NCBI RefSeq assembly: GCF_003610805.1
Contig: NZ_RAPF01000003.1
Location: 372,001-436,000, forward strand
Direction: 5' to 3'
From: Altericroceibacterium spongiae
Lineage (GTDB): Bacteria > Pseudomonadota > Alphaproteobacteria > Sphingomonadales > Sphingomonadaceae
Length of the DNA: 64,000 bases
In this document: positions 20,881-30,273 of the stretch, piece after piece
How the letters are laid out: every line of letters begins with the position of its first letter
How positions within the stretch are numbered: the stretch's first letter is position 1
The notes under the pieces: generated by a model
Databases searched by the model: none
The model's input: the letters and a program-made list of their open reading frames with translations, nothing else
What the model was told of the DNA's origin: nothing
Position numbers and translations under genes: made by a program

Positions 20881-20960
20881 CAGCGCTGTGTGCGCCCAAG
20901 ACCGGGAAATGTGAAGAGCCCGCAAGCTTTTCTTCACATGCTATCTGTTGCCGCCAGCTT

Positions 20961-21386
20961 TCAGGAGAGCGAAAGACCGTGCAGGGAGAGCGCCCATTCG
21001 CTGCGCAGCGGCAGGGTGGCACTGTCAGGATAGAGCTGGATCAGCGGCAGCAGAATGCCGGCCCTTTCGGTTCTCTCGGCTTCCTCGACATAGCGCGGCG
21101 CATCGGGATCGAGCTGGATGATGAGCGCCACCGGTGCGCTGGTCGTCGGCAGATCGATCAGCCCGACATTGCGGATCTCCAGTTTGCCCGCAATATTGGG
21201 TGGTGGCGAGGCGTGTAGCTGCCCCCCATGCGGACACAGAGCCACCCCGTCATCGCCGATCAGAACGGCGCCCCGGTCGATCAGATGAAGCGCCAGGCTG
21301 GATTTGCCGCTCCCCGGCATACCTTCGATCAGCACGGCCCGGCCGCCGATCGCAACGCAACTGGCCTGATGCAGAAAAGGGATCAC
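20961..21386 (-). CDS. hprK: Short HPr kinase/phosphorylase
   Basis: 141 residues, only the catalytic domain. Firmicute HprK has about 310 residues with an extra N-terminal domain; the short form is standard in alphaproteobacteria. Walker A is GMPGSGKSS (22-30), followed by LIGDDGVAL and the family motif RNVGLIDLP. It phosphorylates HPr on serine and links carbon state to the PTS relay. It starts at a GTG that overlaps the chvG stop by 4 nt (GTGA), so it is translationally coupled to the sensor kinase. Confidence 0.93.
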   Translation of the reverse strand: MIPFLHQASCVAIGGRAVLIEGMPGSGKSSLALHLIDRGAVLIGDDGVALCPHGGQLHASPPPNIAGKLEIRNVGLIDLPTTSAPVALIIQLDPDAPRYVEEAERTERAGILLPLIQLYPDSATLPLRSEWALSLHGLSLS

Positions 21387-22939
21387 AGGGCAGGCAGCTC
21401 CAGAATCAGGCAGGCACCCGCTTTGCCGTCCGTCCGGTCGGCAGCCTGCAATTTTCCGTCATGTGCTTCGGCAATGGTCCGCGCAATGGCAAGGCCCAGA
21501 CCGCTATGGTCGCCGAAATTTTCGCTCTCCGGGCGGACCGAATGGAACCGCGTGAAAATATCCTCGCGCTGATTCGCAGGAATGCCCGGCCCTTCGTCGC
21601 AAATGGCTATTTCCACATGGCCGGTATCCTTATGCTGCAAGCCAATAGTGATGCAGCCGCCGGGCGGTGAAAAGGAGACGGCATTGTCGAGCAGATTGTC
21701 GATCACCCTTTCGAGCCGGGCTGCCACGCCCATCACCAGCGCGGAGCCGTCGCCATGATCGATCAGGATACGGCAATCGCGATTTTCACCGCGCCCTTCG
21801 CGAGCCTGCAGAACATGGCCGATCATTTCGCTGAGATCGATCTGTTCGAATGTGGCCCGGCTCAGCTCGGCATCGATCCGGCTGGCCTCGGCAATCTCGG
21901 TCACCAGCCGGTCGATCCGCCGCACATCATGCGCGGCAATATCGGTGAGCTGGGCGCGCAGGGCAGGGTCTTCCACCGAGGTCAGCGAGTCGATAGCGCT
22001 GCGCAGAGATGCGAGCGGATTCTTGATCTCATGCGCGACATCGGCGGCGAATGTTTCCACCGCATCGATCCGCTGGCGCAAAGTGGTGGTCATGTCCGAC
22101 ACCGCGCGGGCGAGCAGGCCGATCTCGTCGCGCCGCTCGCTCATCCGCGGCACTTCCACTTCACGGTCGCGCCCGCGCCGCACTCTCACCGCCGCGCGCA
22201 CCAGCATCCGCAGCGGCTCGACAATAGTGCGGGCGAGATAGAGCGAAAGCTGGATCGAAATGAACAGCGCCACCGCCACGATGATGGCCAGAGTCTGCCG
22301 GGCATCGCGGACCGACTGGGTGATATCGAGCGCATTGCGCGTGGTGAGCAGAATCGTCCCCGAGGATAACGGTGTGGCCGCGGTGATAACCGGCGTGCGG
22401 TCGGGCGCATAGCGCAGCCGGGTCGTGGTTGTGGCATCGTTATGCGCTTCGGTGACTTCGGGCAGGGGCGGGGCATTTTCGCTGGCCGGGGCGGCATAAT
22501 CGGGAACCTTTTCGGCCCGCACCAGCCAGTCTATCCCTCGGTCGAGCGCACGGGCAGCGTCCTGCAACCAGGGTTCGCTGTCCGGATCGATCAGCGTGAA
22601 AGTCGGCCCGGAAAGGATGAAATTGTCTTTCAGCAAATGCCCTTCCGCACTGTAAAGCTGGAGGCGCATATGCTGTTCGCGGCCGATTTTGGCGAGCAGT
22701 TCTTCCTGCCGTGTTTCGCTCACCCCGGTCAGCGCTTCGGCAGTGATCTGCGCCTCGGTGGAAGCGAGTTTGAAACGCTCTTCGAGCAATTGCCGGCGAT
22801 AGGAATCGAGGAACAGCAGACTTCCGCCCAGCAGGGTCAGCGCGATGATATTCACCGCGAGAATGCGCGCTGTCAGCGAAGTGCTGAGCGGGAAGGCCAG
22901 CCTTTCGAGGCGCCGCCCGCGTGCGGAGCGCTCAGCCAT
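21383..22939 (-). CDS. chvG: Sensor histidine kinase ChvG-type
   Basis: 518 residues. Membrane segments at about 22-46 and 215-236 flank a periplasmic sensor of ~165 residues; then HAMP, the DHp helix with the phospho-acceptor His303 in [11 protein letters not shown], and an ATPase domain ([29 protein letters not shown]). ChvG/ExoS/BvrS kinases respond to acid or envelope conditions. The ATG at 22939 overlaps the chvI stop by 8 nt; an in-frame reading 47 codons longer would lie inside chvI and is rejected. Operon chvI-chvG-hprK. Confidence 0.94.
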   Translation of the reverse strand: MAERSARGRRLERLAFPLSTSLTARILAVNIIALTLLGGSLLFLDSYRRQLLEERFKLASTEAQITAEALTGVSETRQEELLAKIGREQHMRLQLYSAEGHLLKDNFILSGPTFTLIDPDSEPWLQDAARALDRGIDWLVRAEKVPDYAAPASENAPPLPEVTEAHNDATTTTRLRYAPDRTPVITAATPLSSGTILLTTRNALDITQSVRDARQTLAIIVAVALFISIQLSLYLARTIVEPLRMLVRAAVRVRRGRDREVEVPRMSERRDEIGLLARAVSDMTTTLRQRIDAVETFAADVAHEIKNPLASLRSAIDSLTSVEDPALRAQLTDIAAHDVRRIDRLVTEIAEASRIDAELSRATFEQIDLSEMIGHVLQAREGRGENRDCRILIDHGDGSALVMGVAARLERVIDNLLDNAVSFSPPGGCITIGLQHKDTGHVEIAICDEGPGIPANQREDIFTRFHSVRPESENFGDHSGLGLAIARTIAEAHDGKLQAADRTDGKAGACLILELPAL

Positions 22940-23708
22940 CGGTGAAGCTGTAACCTGCCCCGTAAAGCGTTTCGATGGCACCGAAACCGGGATCGACTGC
23001 ACGGAATTTACGCCGCAACCGCTTGATATGGCTGTCCACCGTCCGGTCATCGACAAAGGTGTCGTCGGGATAGGCTGCATCCATCAGCTGATTGCGGCTT
23101 TTGATGACCCCGGGATGCTGCGCCAGCGCTTCAAGGATCAGAAATTCGGTTACGGTCAGCCCCACCGGCTTGTCCTGCCAGGTGACCAGATGGCGCGCCG
23201 GGTCCATTTTCAGCCGACCGCGTTCCAGCATTCTGACCGGCTGGCCGGTCTCCGCAACGGGTTCCGTCCGCCCTGTTTCATTTTCGATAGCCGGCGCAGT
23301 GCGGCGCAGGATTGCCTGAATGCGGGCAATAACCAGACGCTGGCTGAAGGGTTTGGCGATATAGTCGTCCGCGCCCATCATCAGCCCGGCTTCCTCATCC
23401 TGCTCGTCATCCTTGCTGGTGAGAAAAATGACCGGAAGTGTCGTGGTCTCATGCAGGCGGCGCAGCAGCTCCATCCCGTCCATCCGCGGCATCTTGATGT
23501 CGAAAACGGCGAGATCGGGCGGGTTGTCGCGCAGCGCCTTCAGTGCGGTTTCGCCATCCGAATAGACGCGCGTGGCGAAGCCTTCGGCCCGCAGGGCGAT
23601 AGACAGGGTGGTGAGAATGTTCCGGTCGTCATCGACCAGAGCGATGACACGCTGATCGGCCGGAAAGGGGCCATGGGTGCTGGGTAAAGGATCGATATCG
23701 GCAGCCAT
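22932..23708 (-). CDS. chvI: Response regulator ChvI-type
   Basis: 258 residues. The receiver domain (about 18-135) has [10 protein letters not shown], phospho-acceptor Asp70 in [13 protein letters not shown], and DDYIAKPF. The OmpR-type winged helix (about 155-258) has [14 protein letters not shown] and [15 protein letters not shown]. It pairs with ChvG and is divergent from pckA, as in rhizobia, where ChvI affects pckA-region genes. The chosen ATG (23708) is preceded by CCACCTCCC, the opposite of a ribosome site; AAAGGATAG lies ~12 nt further up. The ATG at 23783 is an alternative start. Confidence 0.93.
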   Translation of the reverse strand: MAADIDPLPSTHGPFPADQRVIALVDDDRNILTTLSIALRAEGFATRVYSDGETALKALRDNPPDLAVFDIKMPRMDGMELLRRLHETTTLPVIFLTSKDDEQDEEAGLMMGADDYIAKPFSQRLVIARIQAILRRTAPAIENETGRTEPVAETGQPVRMLERGRLKMDPARHLVTWQDKPVGLTVTEFLILEALAQHPGVIKSRNQLMDAAYPDDTFVDDRTVDSHIKRLRRKFRAVDPGFGAIETLYGAGYSFTDG

Positions 23709-23904
23709 GGGAGGTGGATAGACTATCCTTTCAAGGGCTGCACGCAATATCCGGTGCAAATGATATGCAGAACGCCCTTGCATAATACATGGCTTGTCCA
23801 GCGTATTGGCTCACGCTGTCACCACTATTCCTGCGATGTTAACGAATTATGTTTATGCACGCTTTGGGTATAAAAGAGAAAAAAATATGCACAAATATGG
23901 CAAA

Positions 23905-23933
23905 TTGACGCGGCGCGTAGTGCGGACTATTGC
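23905..23933 (+). promoter_or_regulatory. Likely pckA promoter
   Basis: TTGACG (23905-23910), a 17-nt spacer and TATTGC (23928-23933) match a housekeeping promoter reasonably well. It would give a ~65-nt leader before pckA. The rest of the 294-bp chvI/pckA interval is A+T-rich and should contain the chvI promoter, which I could not place. Confidence 0.5.
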
Positions 23934-24002
23934 GGAAATAACAAGGGATATTCCTTAGAATTTCTATTTCGTGCCATATTCCAGGACTAGACGGAGACCG
24001 CA

Positions 24003-25598
24003 GTGACCGCTTCCCTTTCCAAGCCCCTTTCCGATCAGGGCATAAAAACCGACGCCGAGATTCTGGCCAATCTCGGTACGTCCGCCCTCGTCGAAAACGC
24101 TATCCGCAATGGTGAAGGTCGCCTTGCCAAGGATGGTCCCCTTGTGGTCGAAACCGGCCAGCATACCGGCCGTTCGGCCAAGGATAAATTCATCGTCCGC
24201 AATGCCGAAACCGAAGACACGGTGTGGTGGGGCAAGGTCAACGTGCCCATGACGCCCGAACATTTTGCGGCGCTCAAAGAGGATTTCCTTGCCGAAGTGG
24301 CGAAGAGGGACACGCTTTATGTCGCCGATCTGTTCGGCGGTTCGCAGCCCGAACATCGTGTAAAGGTACGGGTCATTAACGAGCTGGCATGGCATAATCT
24401 CTTCGTCCGGACGCTTCTGGTCCGTCCGTCGGCGGAAGAGCTGGAAGGGTTCGATCCCGAATATACCATTATCGATCTGCCCAGTTTTCAGGCTGACCCG
24501 GAACGGCATGGCACACGCACCGGAACGGTGGTCGCGGTCAATCTCGAAGAAAAGCTGATCCTGATCGGCGGCACCAAATATGCCGGTGAAATGAAGAAGA
24601 GCGTCTTCGGTATTCTCAACTATCTGCTGCCGGTGAAGGGCGTTATGCCGATGCACTGCTCGGCCAATATCGGCGACGATGGCAAAACGGCGGTCTTCTT
24701 CGGCCTGTCGGGCACCGGCAAGACCACCCTGTCCGCCGATGCCAGCCGCACGCTGATCGGTGACGATGAACATGGCTGGTCCGATACGGCGGTCTTCAAT
24801 TTCGAAGGCGGCTGCTATGCTAAGATGATCCGTCTGTCGCCCGAAGCCGAACCGGAAATCTACGCCACCACCAAACGTTTCGGCACCGTGCTCGAAAATG
24901 TGGTGATGGATGAGGAAACCCGCACGCTCGATTTCGACGATAACACGCTCGCCGAAAACAGCCGCGGTGCCTATCCGATCGATTTCATTCCGAACTGTTC
25001 GGAAAAGAATCTCGGCCCGGTTCCGTCCAATGTCATCATGCTCACTGCCGATGCTTTCGGTGTGCTGCCTCCGATTGCGCGGCTGACGCCCGATCAGGCC
25101 ATGTATCATTTCCTTTCGGGCTACACTGCCAAAGTGGCTGGCACGGAAATCGGCGTGACCGAACCCGAAGCGACCTTCTCGACCTGCTTCGGCGCCCCCT
25201 TCATGCCGCGCCACCCCAGCGTCTATGGCAATCTGCTCAAAGAACGCATCGCCAAGGGCGGTGTCTCCTGCTGGCTGGTCAATACCGGCTGGACCGGCGG
25301 CAAATATGGCGTGGGCAAGCGGATGCCGATCAAGGAAACCCGCGCGCTGCTCAATGCCGCGCTCGACGGGTCGCTCAACAATGCCGAATTCCGCAAGGAT
25401 CCGAATTTCGGTTTCGAAGTGCCGGTCTCCGTCCCCGGTGTCGACGATTCCATTCTCGATCCGCGGGCGACCTGGGCGGATAAGGACGAATATGACGCCA
25501 CGGCGCAAAAGCTGGTGCAGCTTTTCGTGGACAATTTCTCCGAATTCGAAGCGCATGTCGATGAAGGCGTGCGTCAGGCTGCGCCGCAAACCGCTTAA
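24003..25598 (+). CDS. pckA: Phosphoenolpyruvate carboxykinase (ATP)
   Basis: 531 residues, cytoplasmic. It converts oxaloacetate and ATP to PEP, the entry to gluconeogenesis. Seen motifs are [12 protein letters not shown] near the N-terminus, MHCSANIG, the kinase-1a P-loop [13 protein letters not shown], the metal-binding LIGDDEHGW, and [14 protein letters not shown]. The start is GTG with GGAG six nt upstream. Divergence from chvI is conserved among alphaproteobacteria and fits the carbon-regulatory block (ChvGI, HprK, PTS). Confidence 0.97.
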   Translation: MTASLSKPLSDQGIKTDAEILANLGTSALVENAIRNGEGRLAKDGPLVVETGQHTGRSAKDKFIVRNAETEDTVWWGKVNVPMTPEHFAALKEDFLAEVAKRDTLYVADLFGGSQPEHRVKVRVINELAWHNLFVRTLLVRPSAEELEGFDPEYTIIDLPSFQADPERHGTRTGTVVAVNLEEKLILIGGTKYAGEMKKSVFGILNYLLPVKGVMPMHCSANIGDDGKTAVFFGLSGTGKTTLSADASRTLIGDDEHGWSDTAVFNFEGGCYAKMIRLSPEAEPEIYATTKRFGTVLENVVMDEETRTLDFDDNTLAENSRGAYPIDFIPNCSEKNLGPVPSNVIMLTADAFGVLPPIARLTPDQAMYHFLSGYTAKVAGTEIGVTEPEATFSTCFGAPFMPRHPSVYGNLLKERIAKGGVSCWLVNTGWTGGKYGVGKRMPIKETRALLNAALDGSLNNAEFRKDPNFGFEVPVSVPGVDDSILDPRATWADKDEYDATAQKLVQLFVDNFSEFEAHVDEGVRQAAPQTA

Positions 25599-25610
25599 AC
25601 GGCCTTTATT

Positions 25611-25647
25611 CCGCCAGACATCGCTTTTCAGAAAGCCTGTCTGGCGG
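25611..25647 (+). terminator. Hairpin after pckA
   Basis: CCGCCAGACA (25611-25620) and TGTCTGGCGG (25638-25647) form a perfect 10-bp stem with a 17-nt loop, 13 nt past the pckA stop. No T-run follows, so it may only stabilise or partially terminate the message, allowing read-through into the next gene. Confidence 0.5.
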
Positions 25648-25680
25648 TACTCTCCGGCATCGTTTGCAAGGAGAAACGGC

Positions 25681-26004
25681 ATGAGCATTTTCGACAGTCT
25701 TCTGGGCGGCGGCGCGGGGGATAATCCCACCGTTGCCAATATGGCCGAAAAACTGGGTATCGATCCGGCGCTGGCGGAGAAGGCCATTGCCGCTCTGGCG
25801 AAGGCGCATCAGGCGCCGGGCGATACGGTGGAAACCGCAGCCGGCGAAACCGGTCTTTCGACCACTATCATCCGGCAGATTATGGAGCAGATCGGCGGCG
25901 AAGGATCGCTGACCGAATTTGCCAATATGCTCGATCGCGATGGCGATGGAAATCCGCTTAACGATGTGGCGGATCTGGCGAAGGGCTTCTTCGGTAAAAA
26001 GTAA
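25681..26004 (+). CDS. Small acidic protein with calcium-loop-like motif
   Basis: 107 residues, no signal peptide. MSIFDSLLGGGAGDNPTVANMAEKLGIDPALAEKAI resembles the helical start of DUF937/YidB-like proteins. Near residue 80 DRDGDGNPLNDV looks like an EF-hand or dockerin-type calcium loop. AAGGAGAAACGGC before the ATG is a strong ribosome site. It follows pckA after a hairpin and ends in a strong terminator. Function unknown. Confidence 0.8.
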   Translation: MSIFDSLLGGGAGDNPTVANMAEKLGIDPALAEKAIAALAKAHQAPGDTVETAAGETGLSTTIIRQIMEQIGGEGSLTEFANMLDRDGDGNPLNDVADLAKGFFGKK

Positions 26005-26024
26005 GATTTATTGGAAAAACCCGT

Positions 26025-26072
26025 GCAAAAGGCCGCCAGATGCTCTGCGGAGCGGGTCTGGCGGCCTTTTGC
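26025..26072. terminator. Strong bidirectional terminator
   Basis: GCAAAAGGCCGCCAGA and TCTGGCGGCCTTTTGC form a perfect 16-bp stem with T-rich ends on both strands. It ends the pckA-side transcript and probably also the convergent DUF885 gene. Confidence 0.85.
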
Positions 26073-26077
26073 GTATC

Positions 26078-26119
26078 TATGGCCCTGTTAGACCGGTTTA
26101 TGGCCCTGTTCGGTGACGT
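26078..26119. repeat. Two 21-bp units sharing TATGGCCCTGTT
   Basis: TATGGCCCTGTT occurs at 26078-26089 and again at 26099-26110, 21 bp apart. The second halves of the units differ. It is in the gap between two convergent genes; significance unknown. Confidence 0.4.
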
Positions 26120-26142
26120 TCAGCGCCCCGTTGAGGAGGGGG

Positions 26143-27981
26143 CTATATCAGGCCGTTTTGCCCGTCAATATAGCGCTGGATATTCTTCGCCAGAACGTCG
26201 AGCGGGACATTGCCGCCTTTCACCACAGCATCGTCGAAGCCTTTGATATCGTAGGAAGACCCCATGGCTTTTTGCGCGATATCCCGCTGATGGAGAATCT
26301 CGTTCTGTCCCACCTTGTAGCCGCAGGCCTGACCGGGCCAGCTGCAATAGCGCTCCACTTCGGGAACGATCTCTTCCGCCGGGTCGCCATTGCGTTCGAC
26401 AAACAGCCGGATCGCTTTCTCCCGGGGCCAGCGCTTGGCATGGATGCCCGTATCGGCCACGAGGCGACATGCCCGAAAAGCCTGATCCTGTAGATAACCT
26501 AAGCGCCAGGCAGGGTGTTCCGTGTAAGCACCAAGCTCATCAGCAAGCTTTTCTGCATAAAGTGCCCAGCCTTCTGAATAGGCGTTAAAGGCCAGAATAG
26601 AGCGGATCAGCGGCAATTTATTGGCATATTCACCCTGCCAGATATGCCCCGGAATCGCCTCATGATGGACCAGAGTCGGCAGTGTATAGCGCCGGTGCAA
26701 ATCGGTGGTCCGCAGATTGATCCACATACGGCCGGGGATCTTCCCATCTTTCGATCCGGCGCCGCCATAAGCCGTCGGCGCGCCCAGTTCCTCGGCCTTC
26801 GGAATGCGCCGGACTTCCAGATTGGGATCAACTAAAGTATTGAAAGCACGTGGCATTTGTGCCTTGATCCAGTCGATCCGTTCATAGATGAAATCCATGA
26901 TTTCCTGACGGCCCGGATCGCCCTTCGCGAACTGAAAACGCGGGTCTTTACCCAGCTCGGTCATCCGTTCGCCGACGCTGCCGGAAGTATAGCCCAGATC
27001 GTGCAGGATAGGGTCCATTTCGGCATGGATTTCTTCAAGCTGACGCAGGCCCGTTTCATGCAGCTCATCAGCCGACTTCGTGGTCGTTGTGCTGGCGCGC
27101 AAGGCCCAGTCATACCACTCTTCGCCCTGCGGCTGAGCCCACATACCGGCTTCGTTACCGGCGGTTTCGCGTTCCTTTTTCAGCTCGGCAAGCTGAGCTT
27201 CGAGCGCTTCGGCAATCGGTCCGCTGACGATTTTACGGGCCTGTTCTGCCCAATTGCCGGGAATATCTTTTGTGCGTTCTGCCAGTGATTTGACATAGCT
27301 TTCACCGTTTTTCGCATCTTTTATGGATTGTTCCATCTGCGTTATAGCTTTGTCGAGCAAGAACGCAGGAGGCACCATGCCCATTTCGCGAGCTGAACGG
27401 ATGCGGTCCAGCTCACCGGACAGCACCTGCGGAATCCGGGTAAGTCGCGCAATATAGGCTTCGGCATCGGCGGAGTTGCGAACCGGGTGATCTGCATCCA
27501 TGAAGCGTGGCAGGTCGATATAGGCGCCGACATTCTGGATCACGACATAGGGCGTGTTCCGCCAGCCACCGACCGCGACATCGCCATAGGGCAGGGCAAA
27601 ACCATCGAGCGCAGTGGAATAGGCGCTCTGGACGACTTCCAGACTGGTGCGCGTCTGCGCATCGAGCGATGACGTATCGACCGCTTTTACGCTGTCGAGA
27701 TCGGCCTGCAATGTCGCAACCAGCCTGTCCTGTCCTGCAGGTGACGGATCGGAAAGCTCGCCGCGCAGAGCGGCATGTTCTCCCGTATCGATGCCTAGCG
27801 AAGTGGCGGTTCCCGGCATATGCTGTATAAGGTTCCACGCAACATTGCCGAGCAGGCTTGCGGCCGATCCGTTAGTGGCACTGGCAGTTCTGGTGCAAGC
27901 TGGAAGTGCGGTGAGTGACAGAGAAGCGCCGAACCCGGCAAGAGTCTGGCGGCGGGTGAGGTTCGATAGGGGGGAAGTCAT
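26143..27981 (-). CDS. DUF885 metallopeptidase-like protein, Tat lipoprotein
   Basis: 612 residues. The N-terminus combines a twin-arginine motif (RRQTLAGFG) with a lipobox (LPAC), so it should be exported folded and lipid-anchored. The catalytic signature HHEAIPGH with a downstream Glu in YSEGWALYAEKL matches DUF885, a family related to zinc gluzincin peptidases; the substrate is unknown. The ATG at 27981 is chosen because it puts the Tat signal at the N-terminus; a start 21 codons upstream is possible. Convergent with the small protein downstream of pckA. Confidence 0.9.
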   Translation of the reverse strand: MTSPLSNLTRRQTLAGFGASLSLTALPACTRTASATNGSAASLLGNVAWNLIQHMPGTATSLGIDTGEHAALRGELSDPSPAGQDRLVATLQADLDSVKAVDTSSLDAQTRTSLEVVQSAYSTALDGFALPYGDVAVGGWRNTPYVVIQNVGAYIDLPRFMDADHPVRNSADAEAYIARLTRIPQVLSGELDRIRSAREMGMVPPAFLLDKAITQMEQSIKDAKNGESYVKSLAERTKDIPGNWAEQARKIVSGPIAEALEAQLAELKKERETAGNEAGMWAQPQGEEWYDWALRASTTTTKSADELHETGLRQLEEIHAEMDPILHDLGYTSGSVGERMTELGKDPRFQFAKGDPGRQEIMDFIYERIDWIKAQMPRAFNTLVDPNLEVRRIPKAEELGAPTAYGGAGSKDGKIPGRMWINLRTTDLHRRYTLPTLVHHEAIPGHIWQGEYANKLPLIRSILAFNAYSEGWALYAEKLADELGAYTEHPAWRLGYLQDQAFRACRLVADTGIHAKRWPREKAIRLFVERNGDPAEEIVPEVERYCSWPGQACGYKVGQNEILHQRDIAQKAMGSSYDIKGFDDAVVKGGNVPLDVLAKNIQRYIDGQNGLI

Positions 27982-28059
27982 GCCGGATGTTTGCTCGCCA
28001 CCGGTCAAGCTGTCAAACGCTTGAGTATAAACATTTAAAAACAATTATTTAGAGATTAT

Positions 28060-28260
28060 ATGCTGGATGTTGCGCTTTCATTGCTGGCACTTTGCGCTGT
28101 GGCGCTGATCGTCGGAGCCATTCTGCTCTGGCGCAGGCAGGGTCTGTGCAGACCGGTCTGGCTGATGTTTATCCTTGCGCTGGTGATGCTTCTCAATCTC
28201 GGTATCTGGACAGTGCCGGACCAGCACGGAAAGAGTTTGGCAAAAGAGGCCGGACAATGA
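28060..28260 (+). CDS. Small two-helix membrane protein
   Basis: 66 residues with two hydrophobic helices (about 3-24 and 33-52) separated by the basic turn WRRQGLCRPV, then a short charged tail. Not recognised. It lies in an A+T-rich intergenic region, divergent from the DUF885 gene. No clear ribosome site is seen, so it is only moderately supported. Confidence 0.5.
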   Translation: MLDVALSLLALCAVALIVGAILLWRRQGLCRPVWLMFILALVMLLNLGIWTVPDQHGKSLAKEAGQ

Positions 28261-28338
28261 TTATCGCTGAGCGGAAAAGGGTGGGGCACCCCTGAAAAGC
28301 GATAACTCGTTGCTGCAAGTAATGCTTGTTTTCACATC

Positions 28339-28376
28339 AAAAAATCCCGCTGAGAACCGGGGTTCCAGCGGGATTT
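28339..28376 (-). terminator. Terminator of the alpha/beta hydrolase gene
   Basis: AAATCCCGCTG and CAGCGGGATTT with further inner pairs (GAACC/GGTTC) form a long stem. On the minus strand it is followed by TTTTTT. It lies 27 bases after the hydrolase stop. Confidence 0.88.
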
Positions 28377-28402
28377 AAATCAAGAAATGCACCAGGGGCC
28401 GA

Positions 28403-29059
28403 TTATTTAATCGGGCAATCCGGAGAAAGACGGAAATCGAGATAATTGTCGACCGAGGTCATCAGTTCCTCCAGCTCGTTTTCGAAGAAGTGATTGGCGC
28501 GGGGAATCTCATCGTGATGGATCGTGATGTGTTTTTGAGTCCGCAGTTTGTCGACCAGTTTCTGTACCGCAGCGGGCTGCACAACCGTATCGGCCAGACC
28601 CTGAATCAGAATCCCTGAGGCCGGGCAGGGCGCGAGGAAGGAGAAGTCATACATGTTGGCTGGCGGAGCCACCGAGATGAAGCCGCGAATTTCCGGGCGA
28701 CGCATCAGCAATTGCATGCCGATCAGCGCACCGAAACTAACTCCGGCGATCCAGGTGGTCTGTGCTTCGGGGTGAATCGACTGCACCCAGTCGAGCGCCG
28801 CTGCAGCATCGGAGAGTTCGCCGACGCCATTGTCGAAACTGCCCTGACTGCGGCCTACACCGCGGAAGTTGAAGCGAAGAGTGGCGAAGCCGCGATCGGC
28901 GAAGGTCTTGTAAAGACGCTGCACAATGCGATCATTCATTGTGCCACCACCCTGCGAATGCGGATGGAGAATCATCGCGACAGGTGCACGGGGGCGGGAA
29001 GCGGGTTTGAACCGGCCTTCCAGACGGCCTTCAGGACCGGGAAAGATGACGGAGGGCAT
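28403..29059 (-). CDS. Alpha/beta hydrolase
   Basis: 218 residues, cytoplasmic. HPHSQGGGTMNDRIV and NFRGVGRSQG form the oxyanion region. The nucleophile is the Ser in GVSFGA (G-x-S-x-G), the acid is probably the Asp in QGLADTVV, and the His is in RANHFFENEL. It resembles small serine hydrolases of the dienelactone-hydrolase-like or CocE-like group, with unknown substrate. Divergent from the cysteine desulfurase pair. Confidence 0.88.
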   Translation of the reverse strand: MPSVIFPGPEGRLEGRFKPASRPRAPVAMILHPHSQGGGTMNDRIVQRLYKTFADRGFATLRFNFRGVGRSQGSFDNGVGELSDAAAALDWVQSIHPEAQTTWIAGVSFGALIGMQLLMRRPEIRGFISVAPPANMYDFSFLAPCPASGILIQGLADTVVQPAAVQKLVDKLRTQKHITIHHDEIPRANHFFENELEELMTSVDNYLDFRLSPDCPIK

Positions 29060-29116
29060 GAATCGTCTCTCGAAAAAGAGGTTGATAAGGGGCGCAGGTG
29101 GCGCACCAAGAATTGC

Positions 29117-29150
29117 CAGCTATATAATAGGCTAGGCCAATTTCGCAATT
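29117..29150. promoter_or_regulatory. Back-to-back promoter region, hydrolase / desulfurases
   Basis: TATATAATA at 29121-29129 offers a -10 on both strands: TATAAT for the plus strand (without a clear -35) and TATATA for the minus strand with TTGCGA 16 nt upstream. It lies in the 128-bp interval between divergent genes. Confidence 0.35.
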
Positions 29151-29160
29151 CCATAAGGTT

Positions 29161-29178
29161 CGCAAGAGTAATCTTGCG
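29161..29178 (+). promoter_or_regulatory. Perfect hairpin at the ribosome site of the first desulfurase
   Basis: CGCAAGA, GTAA, TCTTGCG: a perfect 7-bp stem closed by a GNRA-type tetraloop, ending 9 nt before the GTG start. Its 3' arm runs into the purine-rich GCGGAAA that must serve as ribosome site, so the stem could lower translation or bind a regulator (inference). Confidence 0.45.
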
Positions 29179-29187
29179 GAAAATTTT

Positions 29188-30273
29188 GTGTCAGACCGTA
29201 TCTATCTCGACCATGCCGCCACTACTCCTTTGCGTCCGGAAGCCGCTGCCGCGCTGGATCTGGGACGCTCTATCTGGGCTAATCCTTCCAGCCCCCATGC
29301 AGAGGGCCGAAAGGCGCGGCAGGCGCTGGAAGATGCTCGTCGCGAAGTCGCTGCAGCGCTGAACTGGACCGGAGAAGCGGTTTTTACTGCCGGTGCGAGC
29401 GAAGCCGCTTCGCTGTCTCTGGGGCAGGCCAAAGGCGGGGAACGATTCGTTAGCGCCGTTGAGCATGATGCCATTCTGAAAGCGGTGCCCGATGCCACCA
29501 TTCTGCCGGTCGATGCCGATGGCAGTATTAATGCGCAGCGGCTTGCCGATATGTTGCTTGCTACTACACGGCCTGTCGTCGCTATTCAGAGCATAAATTC
29601 TGAAACCGGAAATCAACAGGATATCCCGGCTCTCTCGCAAATCGTTCATGAAGCGGGAGGAGTGTTGATTGTCGATGCGTCCCAAAGTGCTGGAAAAATG
29701 CCTTTGCCTGACGGTGCCGATGCGGTGATTGTTTCGGCTCACAAGCTGGGTGGCCCGATCGGCATCGGTGCGCTGCTGCTACGCGATTTTGCTTTGCTGG
29801 AACCGGTGGGAGGTCAGGAACGTGGCTATCGACGGGGCACTGAAAACCTTCCTGCTGCAATGGCTTTCGCTGCCGCTTTGAAAGCCTGTCGGGAGCCATA
29901 TTGCGATCCGGCTATTCTCGCTCCGGTCCGGGAAAGACTTGCGCCTGCCTGTGCCGAATTCGGTGCCGTGAGGCTCGCAGACCGGCTGGCTCACCCCACG
30001 CCCTATATCGAAGCGCTGGCCATGCAGGGCATTTCGGGCAGTGCTCAGCTTATGCGTTTTGATATGCAGGGCTTCGCTATCAGTCAGGGCAGTGCCTGCT
30101 CTTCGGGAAGTCTGCGCGGCAGCCACGTGTTGCAGGCGATGGATCTCGATCCGGCAATTGCCGAGAATGTGATTCGAGTCAGTTTCGGCTGGAATACTAC
30201 ACGTGAAGAAGTGGAGCGTTTTTGCACAGTATGGATTGCCATGGCGCGCGAAGGGCGTGACAAAAGCGCATGA
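29188..30273 (+). CDS. Cysteine desulfurase, copy 1 (class V aminotransferase)
   Basis: 361 residues. It should take sulfur from cysteine with pyridoxal phosphate. YLDHAATTPLRPEA opens the fold, the PLP Lys is in SAHKLGGP, and the persulfide Cys is in GSACSSGS. The start is GTG. The stop overlaps the ATG of a second desulfurase of the same length by 4 nt (ATGA). Amino-acid identity between the two looks modest. Two equal-length coupled copies suggest a heterodimer or two dedicated sulfur routes; a ferredoxin gene follows. Confidence 0.92.
   Translation: MSDRIYLDHAATTPLRPEAAAALDLGRSIWANPSSPHAEGRKARQALEDARREVAAALNWTGEAVFTAGASEAASLSLGQAKGGERFVSAVEHDAILKAVPDATILPVDADGSINAQRLADMLLATTRPVVAIQSINSETGNQQDIPALSQIVHEAGGVLIVDASQSAGKMPLPDGADAVIVSAHKLGGPIGIGALLLRDFALLEPVGGQERGYRRGTENLPAAMAFAAALKACREPYCDPAILAPVRERLAPACAEFGAVRLADRLAHPTPYIEALAMQGISGSAQLMRFDMQGFAISQGSACSSGSLRGSHVLQAMDLDPAIAENVIRVSFGWNTTREEVERFCTVWIAMAREGRDKSA

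Noticed and set aside
22940-23080. A 47-residue N-terminal extension of ChvG
   Set aside because: It lies entirely inside chvI in another frame, and the ATG at 22939 gives the normal ChvG start.
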